A stretch of 64,000 bases of DNA from Plantago major (taxonomy: Eukaryota > Streptophyta > Magnoliopsida > Lamiales > Plantaginaceae), in the NCBI GenBank assembly GCA_026545765.1, contig CM048839.1, positions 64,281,187 to 64,345,186 of the forward strand. Direction: 5' to 3'. The position numbers and the translations under genes are program-made. Of this stretch, positions 51,856 to 60,415 are shown in pieces. The notes beneath the pieces were generated by a model that was given only the letters and a program-made list of their open reading frames with translations, searched no databases and had not been told where the DNA came from. Numbering within the stretch: the stretch's first letter is position 1; every line of letters begins with the position of its first letter.

Positions 51856-52175
51856 CACATTACAACACCAATTGGTTGTTTCACTACATATAACAATAAA
51901 ATAAAAAACGCACATTACAACACCAGTTGGTTGTTTCAGTATACACAGCAATAAAATAAAAACACAAATAAAAAATGTACATTACAACACCAGTTGGTTG
52001 TTTCAGTATACATAGCATAAAAGAAAAACACAAATTACAACACCAGTTGGTTGTTTCAATACAAATAGCAATAAAATAAAAAAAAGCACATTACAACACC
52101 AGTTGGTTGTTTCAGTACACATAGAAATAAAATAAAAAACGCACATTACAACACCAGTTGGTTGTTTCAGTAAAC
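51856..52175 (+). repeat. Six-copy ~53-68 bp tandem repeat inside the hAT element
   Basis: The core TTACAACACCAGTTGGTTGT occurs near 51859 (with one change, CCAATTGG), 51914, 51981, 52035, 52091 and 52145. Each copy is followed by TTCA(G/A/C)TA and an A-rich spacer such as GCAATAAAATAAAAAA. Spacer length varies, which gives the uneven period. Subterminal repeats of this kind are common transposase-binding regions in hAT elements; that role here is inference. Confidence 0.85.
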
Positions 52176-52569
52176 ATCAAATAAAATTATCCAAATGAGC
52201 AGAAATCAGAAAATGAATTAGATAGATAATTAGCATAAATACCTTAAGTCAAAATCAGCAGAAAAGAGCAGAAGGAGTCGAACCGCGCCAATCCATTCAA
52301 AATCAAACCAGCCAACCCCCGGAGAGACAGGAGAACAGAATCGGCGTGAGCAGAAGGCGGAGGCGCGGGCGGAGGCGAAGGCTGCAGAGAGTAGGAAAGG
52401 AAGACGGTTAGCGGAGATGCGCAAGCGGAGGCGCAGGCGCAGCGCGGGAGGCGGAGGCGCAGGAGGAAGAAGAAGAGGAGTCGAGCAAGACAGAAATCGA
52501 AATGAAGATCCAGACTCAGATTTTTCATTAAAAATCAAAAATTAAAAAAATAATTTTTTTATTTATTTG

Positions 52570-52621
52570 GGGGCGGACCCCGGGCTAAAGCCTGGGTTAG
52601 CCTCAGGCGTGGGTCCGCCCC
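52570..52621. other. Nested hairpin at the right end of the hAT element
   Basis: GGGGCGGACCC at 52570-52580 is perfectly complementary to GGGTCCGCCCC at 52611-52621, an 11 bp GC-rich stem. Inside the 30-base loop, GGCTAA (52583-52588) pairs with TTAGCC (52597-52602). The outer arm includes the terminal inverted repeat, so the transposon end occurs twice in opposite orientation. Confidence 0.85.
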
Positions 52622-52623
52622 TG

Positions 52624-52631
52624 CTTCCATC
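52624..52631. repeat. hAT target site duplication, right copy
   Basis: CTTCCATC, identical to 51605-51612, abuts the right terminal inverted repeat. Confidence 0.88.
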
Positions 52632-53133
52632 CTATCAAATTTTGCTCTGTTCATGGGAATCTTGAAGTTTCGATCCACAGCCCTTTCAGTTCCATTAGAA
52701 TCTCACTCAAATTCGCAGTTCTCTCAAATCTTGCAAAAACAATTTTTTCCTCCAAAGTTTCTTTTATTCGGCATAAACACATCCACAACCGGCCAGAATT
52801 TTGCCAGCAATTCCTTCACGTCAACTGCAGTCCACTCCTCAGGAAGTTTGTTACATATAGTGTCCTTGAAACTTCCATTATCTTTTCTACCATTTCTTCT
52901 ATCCACACTCTTACTTCCTAATGGTTTCCGATTGACATCTCCAAACGCGTTGCTCGAGGGAACCCTAAGATGATCTAAGGTGCGAGGCGAAAAGGAAGGC
53001 TTATGGCTATATATGGAGATTAACATTTAAGTGGCGGTGGTAGCCGGGTATCTAGGTTGGCTCTCAGGTTCTCTCACTGGCACTCTCTCCATTTCTATTC
53101 ATTCATATCGAATAGAAAATTTTAATAAATAAA

Positions 53134-53148
53134 CCTGTAGCTGCAAAC
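53134..53148. repeat. LINE target site duplication, 5' side
   Basis: CCTGTAGCTGCAAAC matches 45804-45818 with one A/G difference and marks the 5' end of the LINE. Confidence 0.9.
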
Positions 53149-53460
53149 TTAGTACACAGAAAGGTCCTTGATGAGTCTATTTGTCCTCTTTGACATATGA
53201 ATGAAGAAACTACTATGCATTTATTTTTGCAATGCTCTTTCACACGACTTTATTGGACAATTTCAGGATTGCCATCTAATGCTTGTTGGTGTTTTATCTA
53301 ACTTTTCGGATTGGAATATGCAATACATGCTTCTTTGGATAAACAACAATTTGAATTATTTGTTTAATTTTATTAGGGTCTTTGGTATAATAGAAATCGA
53401 GTAATTCATGCCGACAAGCTTCAAGATCCACACAAACCCATAACTTCATCCATGACTATT
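53149..53460 (+). pseudogene. zf-RVT relic, right half (continues from 45818)
   Basis: The frame that stops at PVTAN before the LINE resumes here as LVHRKVLDESICPL, then a stop where the second zinc cysteine is expected, then HMNEETTMHLFLQCSFTRLYW. This is the C-x2-C...H...C pattern of zf-RVT with TGC changed to TGA. Farther on come LWYNRNRVIHADKLQDP and TSSM, like the end of this module in plant putative ribonuclease H proteins. Further in-frame stops occur near 53300-53375. It is a dead fragment; nothing is recognisable after about 53460. Confidence 0.75.
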
Positions 53461-53784
53461 TGGCGCTTTAAATGAAGCATAGCTCTGATCACGAAAATCG
53501 AGCCACCGAACAATGACAAATCTTGTAATTGCAAAATGAATCTGAATTTTCCAAACAAATACATCAATTTCAATGTTCCAACCAAACAAGAGTTTTACTT
53601 AGATACTCTCATTTCTAAAAACCAACCAAACTGGATTTTTGTACAAAACTCCTTTCAAAACTCCTTTTTTTTCTTTGGGCTGATACCCTTAAATTGGAGT
53701 TTGTGAAACTCAATAGAACCAAACACACACTTAGTGAAATGCAAAATGAAAAATTGTAACATTTTTAATGAAATGGAGGAAGTA
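53461..53784. other. Non-coding AT-rich DNA, possible MITE remnant
   Basis: No coding sequence is seen. TTTGGGCTGATACCC and GAACCAAACACACACTTAG look like ends of small DNA transposons. AATGGAGGAAGTA at about 53773-53785 resembles a Stowaway MITE end. No matching opposite terminus was found, so no element is defined. The truncated copia LTR starts immediately after. Confidence 0.3.
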
Positions 53785-54047
53785 AGAGTTAGTAGTAATA
53801 TATATTGATGGTCAAGGGAGACAAAAGAAGTAATGACATGTCCACTCTACAACTACTATAACTTTATGCTCGATATACAAACCATCGACACCTGATCTTA
53901 ATTGTTACGCTCCCAAAACATCAAGTCCACCCGTACTATTTGGGGAATGTGAATGGGCTTTTAATTAAGTGAATTGGGCTTGTGGAATTGGGGCAAAATA
54001 GAATTAACAATATAATGGGCCACACTATATGGGACAATATCACAACA
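53785..54047 (-). repeat. Copia 3' LTR, truncated
   Basis: It aligns with 58771-59024. Shared stretches include TATATATTGATGGTC, AAGTAATGACATGTCCACTC, CATCAAGTCCACC-like and TATAATGGGCCACA. On the minus strand it starts TGTTGTGATATTGTCCC. The match ends at about 53785, leaving about 250 bases of the LTR missing. Confidence 0.88.
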
Positions 54048-54061
54048 ATCTCCACCTTTGG
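54048..54061 (-). other. Copia polypurine tract
   Basis: The minus strand reads GCCAAAGGTGGAGAT directly before the LTR start TGTTG. The form AA-GTGGGAGAT-TGTTG is characteristic of copia elements, where it primes plus-strand synthesis. Confidence 0.85.
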
Positions 54062-54396
54062 CGCGATGGTGCACTATGGACGTAGGAACCGGAGGACCTC
54101 ATCATCGCCTATCCACCTGCAAATTCACAAAGAAAAATGCAAGTGGAACTTTGAGTACACACAATGCATACTCTTTGATCACAAAGATCAAATGGGGGAT
54201 TGCACACACACAGAGCAAGCAATCCAACCTACAGCCACATAGATAGCAAGAAAAGCTAACCAAAGCAAGCAATGCAACGACAAAGATACCATGCAAAACA
54301 CACACATAAAACAAGCAATGCAAGACGACACACAATCATCTAAGATCAAAGTTCAAAATCCTTTGACACGAAGAGAGTTTTTCAACAGGTAATCAC
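54062..54396 (-). other. Copia 3' untranslated region
   Basis: This is the segment between the last RNase H residues and the polypurine tract. It is CA- and A-rich on the plus strand with no domain. Short open frames on either strand have no recognisable motif. Confidence 0.6.
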
Positions 54397-55130
54397 TTAG
54401 TTCCCATATCGGCAAGAGATTAAGCGAAGCAACTTTGACTTAATAATTCCCTTTTCAACTATATCATGAATGAAATGGAACCTAACTTTTATATGTTTAG
54501 TTCTATCATGAAACACAGGGTTTTTACATTGATGAATAGCAAATTGACTATCAGAAAACACAACCACGTCTTGTTTAAGAAAATCAAATTCGGACATAGA
54601 ACTTTTAACCACATCGCTTCTTTGAAATCTTACATTAGAGCAATATACTCGATTGATGGTAAACAATGACAATCGGTTTATGGCGGGATTTTCAACTTAT
54701 TCACAAACCACATAAGGTAGACACATAGGAAGTAGTAGATTTACCACTATACTTATCATTTGCATAATTGGAATCAACATAGCCAACAAGCTTCACACTG
54801 AAATACTTAGAGAAGGTCAAGCCTAATTTCACAAATGATATCAAATATTTCAGAAGTCACTGCAAGGATTTCTAATGAGGCACACCAGGATTTGACATAT
54901 ATTTGCTCAAACAACTCATAGCATAAGCAAGATTGTGTATTGAATAACCATGAGGTACATGAATGAACCTATAGCACTAGAATAAGGCACCTTCTTCATT
55001 TTACCAATTTCAGTATCAGTCGTGGGAGAATGGTACTTACTTAACACAAAGTGGGAAGCAAGTGGAACATTCTTTGGACCAGCAAGTGACATGTTAAATT
55101 TACTCAAAATCTTTTCAACATATTGATAGG
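54397..55130 (-). pseudogene. Copia Pol C-terminus: end of RT and RNase H
   Basis: From the insertion boundary: YVEKILSKFNMSLAGPKNVP, then LASHFVLSKYHSP and KVPYSSAIGSFMYLMV, the standard region after the copia RT core. RNase H follows as FLKQDVVVFSDSQFAIHQ, then NPVFHDRTKHIKVRFHFIHD, with the acidic DSQ and the HDRTKHI box of copia RNase H. There are stops and a gap between the two parts. It continues from 56516-57150 across the inserted block. Confidence 0.85.
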
Positions 55131-56515
55131 AATATCTGTTTAGATTTTGATATCTTAGCTCAGAAAGGTAACTAGTACTCTTAGTTCACTTGAACATTGT
55201 AAAAGAGGAAGATTACTGAGAGTATGTTAGTTTAGTAAATATTATATATGATGTTAGGTATTTGAATGTAATTTTTATATCTCTGAAAGAAGACCAATGA
55301 AGCAAGCATCCAGCTGGAGGACATTCATTTGAAGATCAAGTCAAGCGCAGATTCTTTGTAGAAAAGGAGAAACAGTCTCCTTAGATACCTTATGAAACAA
55401 GTGTCTTTGGAAGACAAGTTTCTCAAGTGATATCGTGACGAAAGGTTCTTGAGAGAGGTGTGTTAAGACTCGGATAACTTGCATATCCGTTAAGACTACG
55501 GGACAAGAATAGTACACTACATTTATCATGACGGAGATGTACGAACAAAGAGGAAAGTCTACGAAAGAGACAAAGCTCCTTCTTGATACTATTTAGGATA
55601 TCAATAGTTTGAAAGATACACGAAAATTGAACTTCAGAACTTACGAATATCTGACTCGAGCATGCAAATCTTGAAACCTACTTACTCTCAAGCTTACTAT
55701 TGTGACTCGAGCTCTGATTCAAGTACATACAAAAGTTCTAAGTGTCCTTATCTTGACAAGCCTTGCTTATTATGAAGGAGTTAAATCACAAGAATTAGTT
55801 GCGACTTATTTAGTGATTCATTTTCCTAAATAGTAACAAGCCTTGGGTCGATGAACAACTTCCATACTTTAAAAAGAGTATTAAGGAAGATTGTTTCTAT
55901 AAGTTATAACTAAATAAGCTGAAACAAGTTATAAGGTTAGGTTACTTGACAAACTACCATAACCTTAAACACTAACAGTGTTAAGGAAATGATTTAGTTG
56001 AAAACTAAAGTCTAACCTATCGAGCATATGAAGTACTTAGCTTGGGAAGCTATGGATTAACTCGAGGTTCTTGAGTAGAAAGTACTTATGAGAAAGCTAG
56101 AATGACTTAGGGGAACACTTGGTTGGGAACCTTGTGTTATAAAGGGATTTGGCTAGTGATATGTAAGGAACTCATCTTCTTATCATAGTGAATTCAAGTC
56201 ATGTAATGAGCGAGTGAATAGTTGGGGATTCATACCCTCGAGATACCACTATAAACTTTGTCTTATTTACTTGCACGCACTTTGCAGTTATCTTATTGTT
56301 ATTTGTGCCTTTATTTTACTCTAAATAGCGACACTCACACACATCAATCACTTATCCCAAAGTCTTCGCTCTCGATAACTAAGTATCGGATATCGAGAAA
56401 TCGTGAATCGACAAAAGTTTGAAAAGACTATTCACCCCTTCCCCTCTAGTCTTTTACTTTCGTTTATACGACGACACATATGAAATATGATTTATTATAA
56501 GAGTAGATTTATTTG
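55131..56515 (-). mobile_element. ~1.38 kb insertion in copia RT, possible solo LTR
   Basis: The copia protein is continuous on both sides (KDLGDA...LGYK at 56516, YVEKIL at 55120), and normally only about 20-30 residues separate these motifs, so this block was inserted. Read on the minus strand it begins near TGTGTCGTCG, has GACTAGAGGGG soon followed by GGGTGAATAGTC, and ends in AAATCTAAACA. TG...CA ends and an early CTAGAGGGG-GTGAATAG stretch fit LTRs of other plant copia families as I remember them. The adjacent five-base sequences (CATAT and GATAT) are only near matches, so the boundaries are uncertain. It has no coding sequence. Confidence 0.5.
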
Positions 56516-57150
56516 TATCCTAACAATATTAATGCAAAGAATCCTTTTGCATCACCTAAGTCTTTCATATCAAAGTTTTCACATAGACACTTTTGCACAT
56601 GCTCGATAGACTTGAGACAAGGACTAATAATCAACATATCATCCACATAGATCAATATAAAAAATGCACAAATTAAGCGGTATTCTTGAAATATAAGCAT
56701 GGATCAACATAAGTTTGACAAATCTCAAAGATTGCATGCATTGGTCAAATTTTATGTTCCATTCCCTAGGTGACTAATTGAGGTCTGAAGACTTTTTGAA
56801 CAAGCAGACACAATCACGCTTCTTGGGATCTTCAAATCCCAGGTTTTCATATAGATCACCTTTTCAAGTTTACCATGCGAAAGCGGTAGTCACATCCATA
56901 CATTTCATTTCCCGATCAAAATCAACAAGCGAGTGAATTTGACAACATGAGCAAAGATTTTAGCATAGCCTATTCCCTCCTTTTGAGTAAATACCTTAGC
57001 AACAAGTTTAGCCTTAAATTTAACATTATTAGACTCTTCCTTAACCTTAAACAACCACTTACATTCCACAACATAACAATTTTCAGGTTTAGGAACAAGA
57101 ACCCAAGTTTCATTGACACGTGAGTCCATCTCACTTTTCACGACAACAAG
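56516..57150 (-). pseudogene. Copia reverse transcriptase, N-terminal and catalytic part
   Basis: EMDSRVNETWVLVPKPENC, CKWLFKVKEESNNVKFKAKL and VAKVFTQKEGIGYAKIFAHV match the start of the copia RT (family RVT_2). DVTTAFAW (usual DVKTAFLHG), FKKSSDLN-stop-SPREW and finally the catalytic IYVDDMLI at about 56640 and KDLGDA follow across frameshifts. It copies element RNA into DNA in virus-like particles. YVDD is intact, but stops and frame breaks rule out activity. Confidence 0.88.
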
Positions 57151-57234
57151 CCACTTATCATAGTGTTTGGATTCTAAGGCTTCGATCGACTTTGGTTCAT
57201 TGCAAGTAAGAGATTGAACACATTGAAGGCAAAA

Positions 57235-57492
57235 TCAAACATATTGCAGACATAATCCCCCATTAAAAATCGTAGTATTTTTCACAAGAGGTCTCTTACC
57301 CCTATCTCTAGTAAGATTATAGTCTTGTAAATCATGCTCATCAGACAAATTATGCACATCATTTTCAACATGCAACTCATGCACATCATTTTCAAGCAAC
57401 TCATGCTCCACCTCACTTGAGGTGCTCTCACCTTGATTGTCAACATGTAAATCATTCAATTTTTCAGCAGGCTTAACAGGTAGTTGCTCCAC
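57235..57492 (-). pseudogene. Copia integrase-RT linker
   Basis: This is an open stretch of 85 codons rich in Glu, Asp, His and Asn, ending in NLTRDRGKRPLVKNT, like the LARDR-R-R-I-P end of copia linkers. It contains the internal near-repeats ENDVHELHVENDVHNL. There are no catalytic residues. It sits between the VVISRDVIF motif of integrase and the RT start, as expected. Confidence 0.7.
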
Positions 57493-57559
57493 CTAAATCG
57501 AAGCACTATCAGATTTAGGAGCAAAAACATGCAAAATCTGAACAGCGAGGATATTTACA

Positions 57560-58222
57560 CTTATTGAATATCACATCTCTACTTATCACAACTATTCGAT
57601 AATCTATAACCCTTTACACCTTGAGGATACCTCGAAAACACATTTCTTAAATATAGGAACAAGTTTATCACCCTTGATGCACATAAGCGGCCTGACCAAA
57701 TACTTTCACATTAGACAAATCAAGTGGTTTTCCGGTGAAAACAACAGGAATTTCCTCGAGGAGCAGGCGACTTATTGATTAGATGCGCGCAACACTGACC
57801 TCACCCCAAAACTTCTTATAGATCCCAGGTGAGGTCAACAAACATCACTTTCTCTAATAGGGTTTTGTTCTTCCTTTCAGCTACCCCGTTTTGTTGTCCT
57901 TCTTACAAAAACTCAAGACCGGTGTCCGTTCTAAGAGTTTCAATTTTTTTTCTTAATTGATTTTGTACAAAAAAAAATCCAGTTTTTAACTCATTAAAAA
58001 CATCAGATTTTCGTTCTAATAAGCAAACCCAAAACTTTCAGGAATAATCATTCATCAAAGACAAGAAATGGTGTTTCTCTCCTGGAGTAGAGACACTAGC
58101 AGGACCCTAAACATCAACATGAACATACTCAAGAACATCAGATCACTTAGTCATATTAGGATAAGAGAAAATTGGAAATTTAATCGTACTTTGTTTACCA
58201 AACACAAGATTCACAAAGCACG
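57560..58222 (-). pseudogene. Copia GAG-pre-integrase end and integrase core
   Basis: Order: CFVNLVFGKQSTIKF (end of the pre-integrase zinc region), EYVHVDV-stop-GPASVSTPGE with the first catalytic Asp, HHFLSLMNDYS, RKKIETLRTDTGLEF with the second Asp, QQNGVAERKNKTLLEK with the catalytic Glu, VKVFGQAAYVH, and VVISRDVIF near 57570. It inserts element DNA into the genome. Trp of DVWGP is a TAG stop (58107-58109). Other stops and frameshifts follow. Confidence 0.87.
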
Positions 58223-58505
58223 AAGTCACATACTCACTACAAAATGACCCCCATGTGCATAATTTCAAGACCACTTGTTACTCATGACTTAACTTTGTTA
58301 TGCCATAACACGTATTCATCATCTTTCATAGCTGTTTATTATAATGTGTAAATGCGACTAAGCCTAGTTAAGTCCTTAGAGAACGACACTCGGGGTTGAC
58401 TTCCCTTCACTACAAGTTTTCGTAGTGTTGAGAATTAACTATTGGCTTAAACAAATTGAAAACTCTGATTTGGCACATCGGTGAGACTAAACACCGACTT
58501 GCGAA

Positions 58506-58523
58506 CCAAGCTCTTGATACTGC
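58506..58523 (-). other. Copia primer binding site
   Basis: The minus strand reads GCAGTATCAAGAGCTTGG, close to the TGGTATCAGAGC initiator tRNA-Met complement used by copia elements. It lies just inside the LTR end ...ACTAACA. This placement sets the LTR at 500 bp. Confidence 0.75.
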
Positions 58524-58524
58524 T

Positions 58525-59024
58525 TGTTAGTAATAGATATTAGGCTCAGCTCGCCTTTTGATCGGTTTCCAACTCCAACGATGTGCACCACCAAGACTTA
58601 AAGGTTTACCAACCAAGCCCACAAAGAAGGAAGAGAGGAGAATGAATGCACGAAGGGTTCGATCTCTATCACGGTCTCTCTACCAAAAGCACAAAGCTTG
58701 AAACAATGGAGAATGCATGAGTCGGCTGAGAGTTGCTTAAGTTACGTGATGATGTAGTGAAAATACTTGACTAGGAGTAGTATATATTGATGGTCGAGGA
58801 GACAAGAAGTAATGACATGTCCACTCTCTGACTACTCTAATTTTATACTTCAATATTCAAACCATCATCACATAATCTTAATTGTGTTGCTCCAAAAACG
58901 TCAAGTCCACCAGCACTAATTGGAGAATGTGTTTGGGACTTTTAAGTGGATTGGGCTTGTGCAGTTGTGGCAAAATATGAGGGGCAATATAATGGGCCAC
59001 ATTACTTGGGCCAATATCACAACA
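58525..59024 (-). repeat. Copia 5' LTR (500 bp)
   Basis: It starts TGTTGTGATATTGGCCC and ends CTATTACTAACA on the minus strand. Positions 58771-59024 align with the truncated 3' LTR; 58525-58770 have no partner in the window. The outer flank is ATTCCCATGTGC. Confidence 0.82.
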
Positions 59025-59599
59025 ATTCCCATGTGCTTTTATGGTGAACGACTTAAGGACCAAATACTTTTGGAATAAATAATGTAATTTGGTTGGAATA
59101 AATTTATTTGTAATTACTTGAGATACATTTGTCATTACTCTTGAAATATTTTAATACTAAAGTTGAAGGAAGATTTTGCCAAAATTGAAGCGAAACCTTT
59201 GTTAGAAGTCAAAAGTGGCAAAGCAGGGAACTGGCGGAGGATGTGCATTCGAATTACTTGATTGTAACTAAGGGTTCTGATTATACTTTGTGCATTAAGA
59301 GTTATACATTAGCAGTTAGATAGTTAGTTATAGCGAATTAGCTCCTATTTGGTTCGTTAGCCACTTATTTAGTACCGGTTAATTTTTAGCCACTCCAAAC
59401 CTAGAAAGTGGTAATAATTTAGCCGGCTAATTTAGTACCGGTTTTAGTGCTCATTTGTTTTGTGTAATATTTTGTAGAAGCTTGATGATGGAAATTCAAT
59501 TATCGCCACTTTGACTTTAGTTGTTTGTTTTCAATTTATATATAAGGAGTTGTGTTATTAGCGCTTGCCATACAACTAGTATTTTCCTATTTTTCCCCT
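59025..59599. other. AT-rich intergenic DNA with short inverted motifs
   Basis: No coding sequence is seen. At 59350-59460 the motif TTTAGTACCGGTT occurs twice, and it is near TTTAGCCGGCTAA, a palindromic cluster typical of small DNA transposon ends. No full element could be delimited. Confidence 0.4.
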
Positions 59600-59882
59600 T
59601 TTAATTATCACAAAGTCTTGGGAGAAACAGTTTTTAGCTATTTTATCTAAAAACGGGGTTTTTTTGCAATTTACCATGAAACAGTTTAATTTAGCTTTTT
59701 TTTCGCGGATTCGGGTTATTACCCGTTTTGTTTCCGTTATTTCATTATTTCATTACGGTTTTTCTCTTTCTCTCTCTAACATTTCTCTTTTAGTTTTCTC
59801 TCCTGTTTAGAGTTTTATCCTTGGTTTTCATCACTTCAATTTGGATAGCTTGTTTTCGGTCATTTTCATCACAATCATCAAT
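59600..59882 (+). promoter_or_regulatory. Probable promoter and 5' untranslated exon of the Ulp1-like gene
   Basis: A CT-rich stretch (TTTCTCTTTCTCTCTCTAAC near 59760) resembles a plant leader. CATCAATGTAAGTAT at 59877 gives a strong splice donor with GT at 59883. The intron would run to about 60.6 kb, where coding of the Ulp1-like gene begins. The transcription start is not determined. Confidence 0.45.
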
Positions 59883-60119
59883 GTAAGTATAGGTTTTATT
59901 GTTTACATTTGTTTTCTACGTGTTTTTACTTTTTTGGCTCGGTTTTGTGAGTGTGGTTTGGTTTGGTGATCGAGCGTTTTTTGTTTTCGTTTTGCGGTCG
60001 AGATAGAATGTCGGTTGAAAAGGAAAATTGCTTTATAAAGTACTGTGTTTCCAATTTTAAGCATGGCGTTCTGAAATATTTTTAGCCTTCGTACTTTTTA
60101 TTTTCTTTTTCTTGGGTAC

Positions 60120-60415
60120 ATGCATGTTTTATTGAGATCTTAGGTTTTTTTGTTTTTGAAGTTGCAAGTTGTTGATAGTTTTCGGGTTTTTTTGTTTTTG
60201 TTGATGTATTGTTTGATTGAGATCATAGTGTTTTCTTGAGAACATAGATGTTTTGAATAAGTTATTGACTTGACTTAGAACATAGTGTTTTGTTGAGAAC
60301 ATAGTGTTTCTTGTTGAGAATATCTTTTTTTTATTGAGAACATAGTGTTTTATTAAGATCATAGAAATTTATATTTAAAACATAGTTTTTGTTTATGCTT
60401 GAGAACATAGTATTC
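60120..60415 (+). repeat. Cluster of TTGAGA(A/T)CATAG motifs, first intron
   Basis: About ten imperfect copies: TTGAGATCTTAG, TTGAGATCATAGTGTTTT, TTGAGAACATAGATGTTTT, TTAGAACATAGTGTTTT, TTGAGAACATAGTGTTTC and further ones to 60412. They are separated by T-rich spacers at about 20-35 bases. The cluster lies wholly in the putative 5' intron of the Ulp1-like gene. Confidence 0.8.

Larger units (their letters stand above)
51613..52623. mobile_element. hAT-type non-autonomous DNA element (1,011 bp)
   Basis: The left end CAGGCGGACC and the inverted right end CAGGGGCGGACC form short terminal inverted repeats differing by two G. It is flanked on both sides by the perfect 8 bp repeat CTTCCATC, the duplication length of hAT elements. 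No transposase-like coding is visible. The interior has an AT-rich left half with a six-copy tandem repeat and a GC-rich segment at about 52310-52480. The LINE ORF1 frame is contiguous outside it, which fixes the insertion point to the base. It is the youngest layer of the nest. Confidence 0.88.
50218..53026 (-). pseudogene. LINE ORF1 (RNA-binding / DUF4283-type), split by hAT
   Basis: The N-terminal part (53026-52724) contains the RRM-like core KLPEEWTAVDVKELLAKFWP followed by VVDVF, typical of plant L1 ORF1. Two in-frame TGA stops follow (52724-52726 and 52703-52705), seven codons apart. The frame then runs to NRAKFDRME, is cut by the hAT element, and continues with DKKPGLDNTKNVF at 51604. 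A one-base frameshift near 51255 leads into the C-terminal 344 codons: FGFKVSQMSNELWVLHS, a DUF4283-like WVVHGVPLHAWCPQLFRKIG, and then an acidic, serine-rich tail ending at 50218. ORF1 proteins coat the LINE RNA. Removing the hAT element and one target copy restores the frame at that point, so the two pieces are one gene. Confidence 0.85.
45819..53133 (-). mobile_element. Full-length L1-type LINE retrotransposon carrying a hAT insertion
   Basis: The element reads right to left: a 5' leader of about 107 bp (53027-53133), ORF1 from 53026, ORF2 from about 49745 to a stop at 46062, a 3' UTR of about 230 bp, then a poly(A) tail seen as 13 T at 45820-45832. It is flanked by the near-perfect direct repeat CCTGTA(A/G)CTGCAAAC, 15 bp with one mismatch. 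It is about 7.3 kb as it stands, or about 6.3 kb after subtracting the 1,011 bp hAT element and one 8 bp duplication, a normal size for a plant L1. Both ORFs carry frameshifts and stops, so it is non-autonomous now. Its length and tail show it arrived by complete target-primed reverse transcription. Confidence 0.93.
53785..59024 (-). mobile_element. Degenerate Ty1/copia LTR retrotransposon
   Basis: Direct repeats at both ends, the LTRs, both read TGTTGTGATATTG at their minus-strand start. A purine-rich tract precedes the low-coordinate LTR and a tRNA-Met-like primer site follows the high-coordinate one. Between them, integrase, then reverse transcriptase, then RNase H are recognisable in the copia order. 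There are only about 285 bases between the primer site and the first GAG-pre-integrase/integrase residues, so gag and protease are deleted. The two LTRs differ by roughly a fifth over their shared part (estimated by eye), so the element is old. The 3' LTR has lost its distal half, so no target duplication can be tested. Confidence 0.9.

Noticed and set aside
52230..52538. Two overlapping minus-strand frames of ~100 codons in the hAT element
   Set aside because: They are Arg/Leu/Pro/Ala-rich low-complexity translations of a GC-rich repeat-like block in two frames at once, with no transposase motif.
53461..53784. A complete MITE next to the copia 3' LTR
   Set aside because: Only one possible terminus is visible. 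No paired inverted repeat or TA duplication could be matched.
58878..59135. Minus-strand 85-codon open frame
   Set aside because: It runs across the copia LTR boundary into flanking DNA and matches no domain.
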